Below, one piece after another: positions 17,314 through 25,438 of a DNA stretch of 44,494 nt. A model generated the notes under the pieces. That model saw only the letters and a program-made list of their open reading frames with translations, did no database searches and had not been told where the DNA came from. Numbering within the stretch: the first letter of the stretch is position 1; every line of letters starts with the position of its first letter. The stretch is from the NCBI GenBank assembly GCA_036262075.1, contig DATAJO010000029.1, positions 1-44,494 of the forward strand. Direction: 5' to 3'. The translations under genes were made by a program, and so were the position numbers. The stretch is from JACDBZ01 sp036262075. Lineage in GTDB: Bacteria > Chloroflexota > Limnocylindria > QHBO01.

Positions 17314-17928
17314 ATGGACGCGATTCTCGAACCGATCGGGGAATTCTGGAACGGATTCCTGGAGAACCCGATCGTCCAGCTGGCAAGCCAGCTGATCGTC
17401 ATCTACGTCGTGCTCCTGTGGCTCGGCACGGCGTACTGGGCCTTCCGCGACATGCAGGCTCGGACCGAGAACCCGATCCTGCCGTACTTCGCGGCGGCGC
17501 TCATCATCTTCTTCACGCCGCTCCTGTTCCTGTTCGCCGTCATCCTCTACCTCATCGTCCGGCCGCGCGAGACGCTGGCCGAGGTGTACGAGCGCTCCCT
17601 CGCCGAGGAGAGCCTGCTGGCCGAGGTCGAGAAGAACGAGCTGTGCCCGGTGTGCCGCGACCGCGTCGACGCCGACTGGCTCGTCTGCCCGAACTGCCGC
17701 ACCCGGCTCCATCGCGTCTGCCCGTCGTGCAACCGGCTCGCCGATCCGACCTGGCCGCTGTGCGCCTACTGCGGGCGTGAGTTCGAGCGCGGACCGGCCC
17801 GCGCCGCCGCCGCGCGCCACCGCCCGGCGGACGAGCGCGTCGAGCTCGAGCCGCGCGCCGCGGCGACCGGCACGACCGCGCCGGAGACGACGGCCGAGCG
17901 CCGCCTCCGGGGCGCGACGAACACCTAG
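17314..17928 (+). CDS. Membrane protein with double zinc ribbon
   Basis: 204 aa. Two membrane helices at about residues 20-44 and 55-83 are followed by a charged segment and a double zinc ribbon: CPVCRDRV, then VCPNCRTRLHRVCPSC, then LCAYCG, giving eight cysteines in four pairs (about residues 109-155). The C-terminus is Arg/Ala/Glu-rich. The ribbon would be cytosolic. It is a third member of a zinc-ribbon/membrane theme in the window, although here the helices come first. Function unknown. It precedes the CPBP protein by 18 bp. Confidence 0.75.
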   Translation: MDAILEPIGEFWNGFLENPIVQLASQLIVIYVVLLWLGTAYWAFRDMQARTENPILPYFAAALIIFFTPLLFLFAVILYLIVRPRETLAEVYERSLAEESLLAEVEKNELCPVCRDRVDADWLVCPNCRTRLHRVCPSCNRLADPTWPLCAYCGREFERGPARAAAARHRPADERVELEPRAAATGTTAPETTAERRLRGATNT

Positions 17929-17946
17929 CGCCCGCTGATCGGCCCG

Positions 17947-18960
17947 GTGGACCCGGACGGGGGCATCGGCCCCGAGCCCACGCCTCCCGCCTCGCTGCCC
18001 ACCGGCCCGCACCCGACCATCGGTCCCGGCACGGTGCGCCGCATGCCGAGCTGGCCGGCGACGGTCATGGGCATCGGCGGCGCGATCCTCTTCCTCGTCG
18101 CCATCGGCATGATCGGCCTCGTCGCCTCGGGAGATCTCGTGGTGCAGAACCCGGACTCCCTCGGCTGGCTTGCCGTCGCGGGCGGCCTGCTGTTCACCGC
18201 CGGCCTGGCCTACGCCGCCGTCCGCCAGATCAGCATCCGTCGCTACCTCCCGCCGGACCGCTACCGCGGCCCGTCGATGATCCTGCTCATCGGCATGGTG
18301 CTCGTCCTCGCCAACGTCATCGCCATCCCGTTCCTCGACGAGATCCTGGGCCTCGTCAGCGGGGGGAGCGAGCTGAGCGTCTTGGGCCAGGCCGTCCTCC
18401 TCGTCTCCACCCAGCTCGCGCTCCTGCTCGTCACGTGGCTTTTCGTCGTCCGCCCCCGGGCGCTCGAGGGCGTCCCGGTGCCCGGCCCCGACACGCCGCG
18501 CGCCATCCGGACCGGGCTGCTGTGGGGCGTCGGTGCCTGGATCGTGGGCAGCGTCGTGGCGGTCATCTCGGCCGTCGTGCTCGAGGCGCTCGGCGTCGAG
18601 CCGACGCCGCAGGCCGCTGAGGAGGCGCTGGCAACCGTCCAGCCGTGGATCGCGATCCCGGCCATCGTCATCGTCGCGCCGATCGCCGAGGAGGCGTTCT
18701 TCCGCGGCGTCGTGTTCAACGCCTGGCTGCGCGAGGTCGGGCGACGCTGGGCGTACTGGGGCTCGGCGATCCTCTTCGGCGTCATCCACCTCAACCTCTT
18801 CGCCTTCCTGCCGATCGTCGTCCTCGGCCTCATCCTCGCCGCGGTCTACGACCGAACCCGCAACCTGTGGGCGCCGATCACGGTCCACGCCGTCTTCAAC
18901 GGCACCCAGGTCGCGATCTTCTACCTCGACCGCGCCGGCCTCCTCCCGCTGCCCACCTGA
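17947..18960 (+). CDS. CPBP (CAAX protease/bacteriocin-processing-like) intramembrane protease family protein
   Basis: 337 aa, polytopic. After a short Pro/Gly-rich N-terminus it has about eight hydrophobic helices. The three CPBP motifs are intact: EEAFFRG (Glu248, Glu249, Arg253), FGVIHLN (His281) and HAVFN (His314, Asn318). The family consists of membrane glutamate proteases related to Rce1; substrates are rarely known. The start is a GTG at 17947; an ATG at about 18043, just before the first helix, is an alternative that would drop 32 disordered residues. It follows the double-zinc-ribbon gene closely, so the two may be cotranscribed. Confidence 0.85.
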   Translation: MDPDGGIGPEPTPPASLPTGPHPTIGPGTVRRMPSWPATVMGIGGAILFLVAIGMIGLVASGDLVVQNPDSLGWLAVAGGLLFTAGLAYAAVRQISIRRYLPPDRYRGPSMILLIGMVLVLANVIAIPFLDEILGLVSGGSELSVLGQAVLLVSTQLALLLVTWLFVVRPRALEGVPVPGPDTPRAIRTGLLWGVGAWIVGSVVAVISAVVLEALGVEPTPQAAEEALATVQPWIAIPAIVIVAPIAEEAFFRGVVFNAWLREVGRRWAYWGSAILFGVIHLNLFAFLPIVVLGLILAAVYDRTRNLWAPITVHAVFNGTQVAIFYLDRAGLLPLPT

Positions 18961-18991
18961 CGAACGGCGCTCGGGCGCCGGCGGCCGATAA

Positions 18992-19007
18992 GCCGGTGGT
19001 AACCGGC
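18992..19007. promoter_or_regulatory. Perfect inverted repeat upstream of radC
   Basis: GCCGGT, GGTA, ACCGGC: a perfect 6-bp inverted repeat with a 4-nt centre. It covers the position of a -35 element relative to TATCGT at 19025-19030. It could be an operator or a hairpin ending the CPBP transcript; no T-run follows. Confidence 0.35.
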
Positions 19008-19024
19008 GGGTGATCGGCGATCGC

Positions 19025-19030
19025 TATCGT
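19025..19030 (+). promoter_or_regulatory. Putative -10 box of radC (TATCGT)
   Basis: TATCGT ends 8 nt before the ATG at 19039 without a Shine-Dalgarno in the gap, so a leaderless start is likely. Confidence 0.5.
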
Positions 19031-19038
19031 CGCCGGCC

Positions 19039-19740
19039 ATGGATGCGCCGCCCACCCCGTTCGACCTCGCCACCCGCCGACGCCCGGATCCCGACCTCCG
19101 GCTCGATCGCCTTGGCGCCGGCGCGGCCGATGACGTCGACCTCCTCGCCGGGCTGCTCGGCGTGGGGCCGACCGCCCAGCGCAGCGCCCGGCGGCTGCTC
19201 GACCGCTTCGGGAGCCTGGGCGACGTCATGCGCGCCGATCCCCACGAGCTGACCGTGGCCGGCCTGCCCCGTCCCGCGGCGACGCGGATCGGCGTGGTGC
19301 TCGAGATCGGTCGCCGCGTGGCCCGCGCCGCGACGCCCGACCCGTGGCGCATCGTCACGCCCTCCGACGTCGCCGAGCCGCTCGTCGACGGCATGGGCTC
19401 GCTCGAGCGCGAGGAGCTGCGCGTCCTGCTGCTCGACACGAAGAACGTCGTCATCGCCGAACGGACGGTGTACCGCGGCAACCTGGCCGGGTCGTCGGTG
19501 CGGGTCGGCGAGGTCTACCGCGACGCCGTGCGCCGATGCGCCGCGGCGATCGTCGTCGCCCACAACCACCCGTCGGGCGACCCGTCGCCGTCGGGCGAGG
19601 ACCTCCGCATCACGACCGAGCTTGCCGACGCCGGGCGGCTGCTCGACATCGAGCTGCTCGACCACATCGTCATCGGCCGCGGCCGATGGACGAGCCTGCG
19701 GGCGATCGGTGCGCTCGGTCAGCCGCCGACGATGCGGTAG
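19039..19740 (+). CDS. radC: RadC family JAB/MPN-domain protein
   Basis: 233 aa, typical length. The N-terminal part has a helix-hairpin-helix-like segment (LGVGPTAQRSARRLLDRFGSLGDV, then VAGLPRPAATRI). The C-terminal JAB domain carries the metal-binding HNHPSGDPSPSGED, with His175 and His177 and a downstream Asp, and the upstream EELRVLLLDTKN strand. The historical link of RadC to DNA repair is doubtful, so the cellular role is open. It has its own -10 box. Its last 22 bp overlap the 3' end of the convergent sugar dehydrogenase gene. Confidence 0.93.
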   Translation: MDAPPTPFDLATRRRPDPDLRLDRLGAGAADDVDLLAGLLGVGPTAQRSARRLLDRFGSLGDVMRADPHELTVAGLPRPAATRIGVVLEIGRRVARAATPDPWRIVTPSDVAEPLVDGMGSLEREELRVLLLDTKNVVIAERTVYRGNLAGSSVRVGEVYRDAVRRCAAAIVVAHNHPSGDPSPSGEDLRITTELADAGRLLDIELLDHIVIGRGRWTSLRAIGALGQPPTMR

Positions 19741-21020
19741 ATGAGGCCGTCCTCGATATCGGCGAGGAGCAGCTCGCCGTCGGCATCGGTGCCGAAGGCG
19801 CTGACGTTCGCCCCGGTCTCGAGCAGGACGCGCGGCGCGAGCGCGGTGCCGTCGCCGGGGGCCTCGGCGTCGGACGGGATGCCGAACAGCGTGCCGGAGC
19901 AGTAATCGCTGAACACGTACCAGCCCCACAGGTCGGGGATCGCCGCGCCGCGATACACGAGGCCGCCGGTGACCGAGCAGCCGGCGTCGTGGCCGTACTC
20001 GGCCACGGGCAGGGTGAGCCCATCGGCGGCGCAGCCCTCGCCGTCGTAGCAGTGCGCCGCCTCCATGATGTTCCAGCCGAGGTTCGCGCCGGCATCGGCG
20101 ACGGGGTCGACGCGATTCACCTCCTCCCAGCGGTTCTGGCCGACGTCGGCGATCCACAGCAGGCCGGTCGCCGGGTCGAAGCTGAAGCGCCACGGGTTGC
20201 GCAGGCCGGTGAGCAGGACCTCGGGCGCGCCGCCGCCATCGGCGAACGGGTTGTCGTCGGGGATGGCGTACGGGCCGTTGCCCGCGACGTCGAGGCGCAG
20301 GACCTTGCCGAGCAGGACGTCGGCGTTCTGGCCGTTGCCGAACGGGTCGCCGCCCGAGCCGCCGTCGCCGAGGCCGACGTACAGCATCCCGTCCGGCCCG
20401 AAGGCGAGCTGGCCGCCGTTGTGGTTCGAGAACGGCTGCTCGACCTGGAGCAGGATCTCCTCGCTCGTCGGGTCGAGCCGCGGCGGGGCCGGCAGGTCGC
20501 TCACCCAGAAGCGCGACACGACGGTGTTGCCGTTGCCGTCGGTGTAGTGGATGTACGCCCGCAGGGCCGACGGCCAGTCCGGGTCGACCGCCACGCCGAG
20601 CAGCCCCTGCTCGCCGCCGGCGGCGAGGACCCGGTCGGTGATGTCGAGGAAGTCGGACCGCTCGCCGGTGTCGGGATCGACGATGAGGACCCGCCCGCCG
20701 CGCTCGTGGACGAGGACGAGGCCGTCGGGCGTCCGCTCCAGGCCGATCGGTGCCGACAGGCCCTCGGCCACGATCTCGAGCGCGATCGCGCCCGGGTCGG
20801 CGGCGATCTCGCGCTCGGATGGCGCGGCCGAGGGGGATGCCGCCTCCGACGGCGGGGGGCTTCGCTCCGCCGGCGTGGCGTCCAGCGTCGGGGACGCGGT
20901 GGATGACGGCGCGCGGGACGGAATCGGCGTCGGCCCCGGACCCGTGCATGCGACCGTGGCGAGCAGGACGGCCAGCGCCACGCCGGGGCGTCGGACGAGC
21001 GGACGGCCGGACGGGGTCAT
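19719..21020 (-). CDS. PQQ-dependent sugar dehydrogenase-like lipoprotein (soluble GDH/Asd family)
   Basis: 433 aa. The N-terminus is basic then hydrophobic and ends LATVAC, a plausible lipobox, followed by a Ser/Thr/Pro-rich linker to about residue 65; so it is likely exported and lipid-anchored. The six-bladed propeller domain shows GEQGLLGVAVDP, NHNGGQLAFGPDGMLYVGLGDGG (with the catalytic His), GLRNPWRFSFDPATG and NLGWNIMEA, matching soluble glucose dehydrogenase/aldose sugar dehydrogenases. It would oxidise sugars outside the membrane. I chose the ATG at 21020 (CACAAT 7 nt upstream); ATG at 21029 is equally possible. It is divergent from glgE, only about 40 bp away, and convergent with radC with a 22-bp overlap. 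Confidence 0.88.
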   Translation of the reverse strand: MTPSGRPLVRRPGVALAVLLATVACTGPGPTPIPSRAPSSTASPTLDATPAERSPPPSEAASPSAAPSEREIAADPGAIALEIVAEGLSAPIGLERTPDGLVLVHERGGRVLIVDPDTGERSDFLDITDRVLAAGGEQGLLGVAVDPDWPSALRAYIHYTDGNGNTVVSRFWVSDLPAPPRLDPTSEEILLQVEQPFSNHNGGQLAFGPDGMLYVGLGDGGSGGDPFGNGQNADVLLGKVLRLDVAGNGPYAIPDDNPFADGGGAPEVLLTGLRNPWRFSFDPATGLLWIADVGQNRWEEVNRVDPVADAGANLGWNIMEAAHCYDGEGCAADGLTLPVAEYGHDAGCSVTGGLVYRGAAIPDLWGWYVFSDYCSGTLFGIPSDAEAPGDGTALAPRVLLETGANVSAFGTDADGELLLADIEDGLIYRIVGG

Positions 21021-21044
21021 CGGCGGCATTGTGGCGCGATCGGG

Positions 21045-21050
21045 TAGGGT
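21045..21050 (+). promoter_or_regulatory. Putative -10 box of glgE (TAGGGT)
   Basis: TAGGGT ends 11 nt before the glgE ATG at 21062. It lies in a very tight divergent region with the sugar dehydrogenase gene, so the two promoters probably overlap. Confidence 0.4.
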
Positions 21051-21061
21051 TGGCGAACGCG

Positions 21062-23161
21062 ATGACGACGACGAAGCGGAGCTTCCTCCGGCGCGCCCCT
21101 GCCGACGCGTCCATCGAAGCCGAGCCCGGTCCCGACGAGGTCGGCACCCGGCGCTCGGTCGTCGTCGAGCGCATCGAGCCGCAGCTCGACGGCGGCCGGC
21201 ATCCGGTGAAGCGGGTCGTGGGGGATCGGCTGCTCGTGACGGCCGACATCTTCGCGGACGGCCACGACCTCCTCGACGCGGCGCTCCTCCTGCGGCCGGA
21301 TGGCGCGCGACCCCACGACAAGGGCGCCTGGCGTGAGGCACCGATGCGGCACGTCGACAACGACCGATGGGCGGGCCGGATCGACCTCGTCGAGAACCGA
21401 TGGCACGTCTACGCGATCGAGGCCTGGCGCGACCAGATCGGGACGTGGCGCTCCGGGCTCGACAAGAAGGTCGAGGCCGGGGTCGACGTCGCGACCGACA
21501 TCCTCGAGGGAAAGCTCCTGCTCGAGGCGGCGCTGGCCCGGGCCGAGTCGGCGCGCGCCCGGCGCGACGCCACGATCATCCGGACCGCGCTCGACGCCGT
21601 GCGCCGCGCCCGCTCGACCGCCTCGCGCGTCGCGATCCTGTCGGCCGACGACCTCCTGGCCGCCGCCCGCCGGCACCCGGATCGGCGCTACGCCACCCGC
21701 TCGCCGGAGCTGCCGCTCGTCGTCGACCGCGAGCGCGCCCGCTTTGGGGCGTGGTACGAGCTCTTCCCGCGCTCGCAGGGCCGCGACCCGAAGAAGCCGA
21801 AGGCGACGACGTTCCGCGAGGCGGAGTGGCGCCTGCCCGACATCGCGGCCATGGGCTTCGACGTCGTGTACGTGCCGCCGGTCCACCCCATCGGCCGGAC
21901 GAACCGCAAGGGGAAGGACAACAGCCTCACGGCGGGGCCGGACGACCCCGGCTCGCCGTACGGCATCGGCTCGGAGGAGGGAGGTCACGACGCCGTGGCG
22001 CCGGAGCTCGGCGGGCTGCCGGAGTTCCTTCACTTCCGCGAGGCGGTCGAGGCGCACGGCATGGAGCTGGCGATCGACATCGCCATCCAGGCCTCGCCCG
22101 ACCACCCGTACGTGCGCGAGCATCCCGAGTGGTTCCGTCACGCGCCGGACGGGTCGATCAAGTACGCCGAGAACCCGCCGAAGAAATACCAGGACATCTA
22201 CCCGATCGACTTCGCCGGCGAGGACCACGCCGCCCGCGTCGCGCTGTGGCACGAGTGGAGGCGGATCTTCCTGGTCTGGATCGAGCGCGGCGTGAAGATC
22301 TTTCGCGTCGACAACCCGCACACCAAGGCCATCCCGTTCTGGGCCTGGCTCATCCGCGAGATCCAGCGCGAGCACCCCGAGGTCATCTTCCTGTCCGAGG
22401 CGTTCACGAAGCCGAAGATGATGCGGCACCTCGCCAAGATCGGCTTCACCCAGAGCTACACGTACTTCACCTGGCGCGAGACGCCGTGGGAGCTGCGCGA
22501 GTACCTCACCGAGCTGACGCGCTCCGAGATGCGCGAGTACTTCCGCGGCAACCTGTTCACGAACACGCCGGACATCAACCCGCACCACCTCGACCACGGC
22601 CGGCCGGCGTTCGTCCTGCGCACCGTCCTCGCCGCGACGCTGTCATCGAGCTACGGCATCTATTCCGGCTGGGAGCTGTGCGAGAACGAGCGGCTCGACG
22701 ACCGCGAGGAGTACCTCCACAGCGAGAAGTACGAGATCCGCGCCCGCGACTGGGACGCGCCGGGCAACATCAAGCTCCTCATCGGCGAGCTCAACCGGCT
22801 GCGCCACGAGCGCCGGCCGCTCCAGCTGTACGACAACCTGCGCTTCGAGAACGTCAGCGGCGAGCGGACGCTGTTCTACCGCAAGGCGCTGCCGACCGAG
22901 CCGATCGACCCGCTGAGCGGCGAGCCGAGCCGATGGACCGATCCGGTGTACGTGGCGGTGAACACCGACCCGCGCATCGCCGAGCGTGCGATCCTCCACC
23001 CCGACCTGCCGGCGATCGGCATCGGCTGGGACGAGCCGTATCGGCTCACCGACCTGATGACCGGCGCCAGCAGGCGCGAACGTGGCGCCGACCTGCCGGT
23101 CGACCTCGACCCGGCGGGCGAGGCGTTCCGCATCTTCACGATCCAGCCACTCGACCGCTGA
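21062..23161 (+). CDS. glgE: Alpha-1,4-glucan:maltose-1-phosphate maltosyltransferase (GH13_3)
   Basis: 699 aa, close to the usual GlgE length. Extends alpha-1,4-glucans by two glucose units from maltose-1-phosphate, releasing phosphate. The N-terminal beta domain is followed by a helical domain, then the GH13 barrel. The nucleophile is Asp417 in IFRVDNPHTK and the acid/base Glu446 in FLSEAFTKPKMM, the spacing seen in characterised GlgE. KYAENPPKKYQDIYPI and FTNTPDINPHHL are diagnostic for GlgE. The ATG at 21062 follows TAGGGT. It is the first of four co-directional genes that include TreS and maltokinase, so trehalose is the likely ultimate donor. Confidence 0.96.
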   Translation: MTTTKRSFLRRAPADASIEAEPGPDEVGTRRSVVVERIEPQLDGGRHPVKRVVGDRLLVTADIFADGHDLLDAALLLRPDGARPHDKGAWREAPMRHVDNDRWAGRIDLVENRWHVYAIEAWRDQIGTWRSGLDKKVEAGVDVATDILEGKLLLEAALARAESARARRDATIIRTALDAVRRARSTASRVAILSADDLLAAARRHPDRRYATRSPELPLVVDRERARFGAWYELFPRSQGRDPKKPKATTFREAEWRLPDIAAMGFDVVYVPPVHPIGRTNRKGKDNSLTAGPDDPGSPYGIGSEEGGHDAVAPELGGLPEFLHFREAVEAHGMELAIDIAIQASPDHPYVREHPEWFRHAPDGSIKYAENPPKKYQDIYPIDFAGEDHAARVALWHEWRRIFLVWIERGVKIFRVDNPHTKAIPFWAWLIREIQREHPEVIFLSEAFTKPKMMRHLAKIGFTQSYTYFTWRETPWELREYLTELTRSEMREYFRGNLFTNTPDINPHHLDHGRPAFVLRTVLAATLSSSYGIYSGWELCENERLDDREEYLHSEKYEIRARDWDAPGNIKLLIGELNRLRHERRPLQLYDNLRFENVSGERTLFYRKALPTEPIDPLSGEPSRWTDPVYVAVNTDPRIAERAILHPDLPAIGIGWDEPYRLTDLMTGASRRERGADLPVDLDPAGEAFRIFTIQPLDR

Positions 23162-23172
23162 GGGTCATCCGC

Positions 23173-24891
23173 GTGACGAGCAGCCAGACCTCGCAGCCGA
23201 AACCGGCACCCGCCCGGCCCGATGCCGGCGCGCCGCAGCTCCTGCGCGACGACCCGCAGTGGTACCGCGACGCGATCATCTACGAGCTCCACGTCAAGGC
23301 CTTCTACGATTCGACCGGCGACGGGATGGGCGACTTCCGGGGCCTGACCGAGAAGCTCGACTACATCGCCGACCTCGGCGTGACCGCCGTGTGGCTCCTG
23401 CCGTTCTACCCGTCGCCGCTGCGGGACGACGGCTACGACATCGCCGACTACACGAACGTCCACCCCGACTACGGCACGCTCCGCGACTTCCGGATGTTCG
23501 TGCGCGAGGCGCATCGGCGGGGGCTGCGGGTCATCACCGAGCTCGTCGTCAACCACACCAGCGACCAGCACCCGTGGTTCGTGGAGTCGCGCTCGAGCCG
23601 CACGAACCCGAGGCGCGACTGGTACGTGTGGAGCGACACGGACCAGAAGTACGCCGAGGCGCGGATCATCTTCACCGATACCGAGACCTCGAACTGGGCC
23701 TGGGACACCGAGTCGCAGCAGTACTACTGGCACCGCTTCTTCAGCCACCAGCCGGACCTCAACTACGACAATCCGCAGGTCGTCCGCGCGGTCATCCGCA
23801 TCATGCGGTTCTGGCTCGACCTCGGCGTCGACGGGCTGCGGCTCGACGCGGTGCCGTACCTCGTCGAGCGCGAGGGGACGAACTGCGAGAACCTGCCCGA
23901 GACGCACGCCGTCCTCAAGCGGCTGCGGCGCGAGATGGACGCGCGCTACACCGGCCGCATGATGCTGGCCGAGGCGAACCAGTGGCCGCCGGACGTGCTG
24001 CCGTACTTCGGCACGCCGGAGGAGCCGGAGTGCCACATGGCGTTCCATTTCCCGCTCATGCCGCGCATCTGGATCGCCCTGCGGCGCGAGGACCGCTACC
24101 CGATCGTCGAGATCATGGGCCAGACGCCGGAGATCCCCGAGGGCGCGCAGTGGGCGCTGTTCCTCCGCAACCACGACGAGCTGACGCTCGAGATGGTCAC
24201 CGACGAGGAGCGCGACTACATGTACGCCGAGTACGCCCGCGACGCGCGAATGCGGATCAACGTCGGCATCCGCCGCCGGCTGGCGCCGCTCGTCGACAAC
24301 TCCCGCCGCCGCATCGAGCTGCTGAACTCGCTCCTGTTCAGCATGCCCGGCACGCCGGTCGTGTACTACGGCGACGAGATCGGGATGGGCGACAACGTCT
24401 ACCTCGGCGACCGCAACGGCGTCCGCACGCCGATGCAGTGGACCGGCGACCGCAACGCCGGCTTCAGCAGGGCTGATGTCCACGCCCTGTACGCGCCGCT
24501 CGTCGCGGATCCGGTGTACGGCTACCAGGCGGTGAACGTCGAGGCCCAGGAGCGCGTGCCCGGCTCGCTCCTGAACTGGATGAAGCGCCTCATCCGCGTC
24601 CGTCGCGCCCACCCGGTTTTCGGCCGCGGCTCGATCGAGTTCCTCCATCCCGAGAACCGGCGCGTGCTGGCCTACCTGCGCGAGCACGAGGGCGTCACCA
24701 TCCTGTGCGTCGCCAACCTGTCGCGCTTCGCGCAGTACGTCGAGCTCGACCTGTCGCGCTACGCCGGCCGCGTGCCGATCGAGCTCATCGGCCGGGTCCA
24801 CTTCCCGCGCATCGGCGACCTGCCGTACCTCCTGACCCTGGGCCCGCACGACTTCTTCTGGTTCGAGCTGACCGATGGCGACGGCGGCTGA
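23173..24891 (+). CDS. treS: Trehalose synthase (maltose alpha-D-glucosyltransferase)
   Basis: 572 aa, GH13_16. Interconverts trehalose and maltose. WYRDAIIYELHVKAFYDSTGDGMGDF is the characteristic TreS opening. The nucleophile is Asp225 in LRLDAVPYL, the acid/base Glu267 in MLAEANQWP and the third acid in LRNHDELTLEM; GTPVVYYGDEIGMGDN follows. No C-terminal kinase fusion is present; the kinase is the separate gene at 25435. The GTG at 23173 was chosen as the first start in frame after glgE and gives a short disordered N-terminus before the conserved opening; the ATG further in would cut into the fold. The 3' end overlaps the acetyltransferase gene by 17 bp. Confidence 0.95.
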   Translation: MTSSQTSQPKPAPARPDAGAPQLLRDDPQWYRDAIIYELHVKAFYDSTGDGMGDFRGLTEKLDYIADLGVTAVWLLPFYPSPLRDDGYDIADYTNVHPDYGTLRDFRMFVREAHRRGLRVITELVVNHTSDQHPWFVESRSSRTNPRRDWYVWSDTDQKYAEARIIFTDTETSNWAWDTESQQYYWHRFFSHQPDLNYDNPQVVRAVIRIMRFWLDLGVDGLRLDAVPYLVEREGTNCENLPETHAVLKRLRREMDARYTGRMMLAEANQWPPDVLPYFGTPEEPECHMAFHFPLMPRIWIALRREDRYPIVEIMGQTPEIPEGAQWALFLRNHDELTLEMVTDEERDYMYAEYARDARMRINVGIRRRLAPLVDNSRRRIELLNSLLFSMPGTPVVYYGDEIGMGDNVYLGDRNGVRTPMQWTGDRNAGFSRADVHALYAPLVADPVYGYQAVNVEAQERVPGSLLNWMKRLIRVRRAHPVFGRGSIEFLHPENRRVLAYLREHEGVTILCVANLSRFAQYVELDLSRYAGRVPIELIGRVHFPRIGDLPYLLTLGPHDFFWFELTDGDGG

Positions 24892-25438
24892 TCCGGCGAT
24901 CGCGGTTCGCGCCGCCCAGCCGGCCGATGCCGACGCACTGGCCGATATCGGCGCCCGCGCCTGGCGCGCGACGTACACCGGGATCGTGCCCGAGGCGGCC
25001 CTCGCCGAGTGGACGGACGGCAACCTCGCCGCCTGGCGCGCGGCGCTCGGGGAGCGACCGCCCGGCGGGGAGTGGCGGCCCTGGGTCGCCGACCGCGGCG
25101 GCCGGGTGCTCGGCTACGCCACGACCTCGGCGGCCCGGGCCGAGTGGCTGCCGCCGCCCGATGGCGCCGGCGAGCTGACGAACCTGTACCTCGACCCCGA
25201 CGTCATCGGCACCGGCGTCGGCCGGCTGCTCTACGGGCACGCCGTCGCCGACCTCGCGGCGCGCGGCTTCGACCCGCTGGTGGTGTGGGCCTTCCGGGAC
25301 AACGCGCGGGCCGTCGGCTTCTACCGGCGCATGGGCCTCGCGATCGACGTCCCGGACCACGACTGGGTCCTCGCCGGCGTCCCGTGCCCGATCGTCAGGT
25401 TCCGCGGGCCGCTGACGCCGCCGCCGGCCACGGCATGA
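24875..25438 (+). CDS. GNAT family N-acetyltransferase
   Basis: 187 aa. N-terminal IAVRAAQPADADALADIGARAWRATYTGIVPE is the usual GNAT start, and NLYLDPDVIGTGVGRLLYGHAV (about residues 103-124) is the acetyl-CoA pyrophosphate-binding motif A; WAFRDNARAVGFYRRMGL is motif B. The acceptor substrate cannot be told from sequence. It starts 17 bp inside treS and its stop overlaps the maltokinase ATG (ATGA), so it is translated together with both pathway enzymes. An acetyltransferase in this position is not a known part of the GlgE pathway; a role in modifying a sugar, protein or antibiotic is equally possible. Confidence 0.9.
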   Translation: MATAADPAIAVRAAQPADADALADIGARAWRATYTGIVPEAALAEWTDGNLAAWRAALGERPPGGEWRPWVADRGGRVLGYATTSAARAEWLPPPDGAGELTNLYLDPDVIGTGVGRLLYGHAVADLAARGFDPLVVWAFRDNARAVGFYRRMGLAIDVPDHDWVLAGVPCPIVRFRGPLTPPPATA

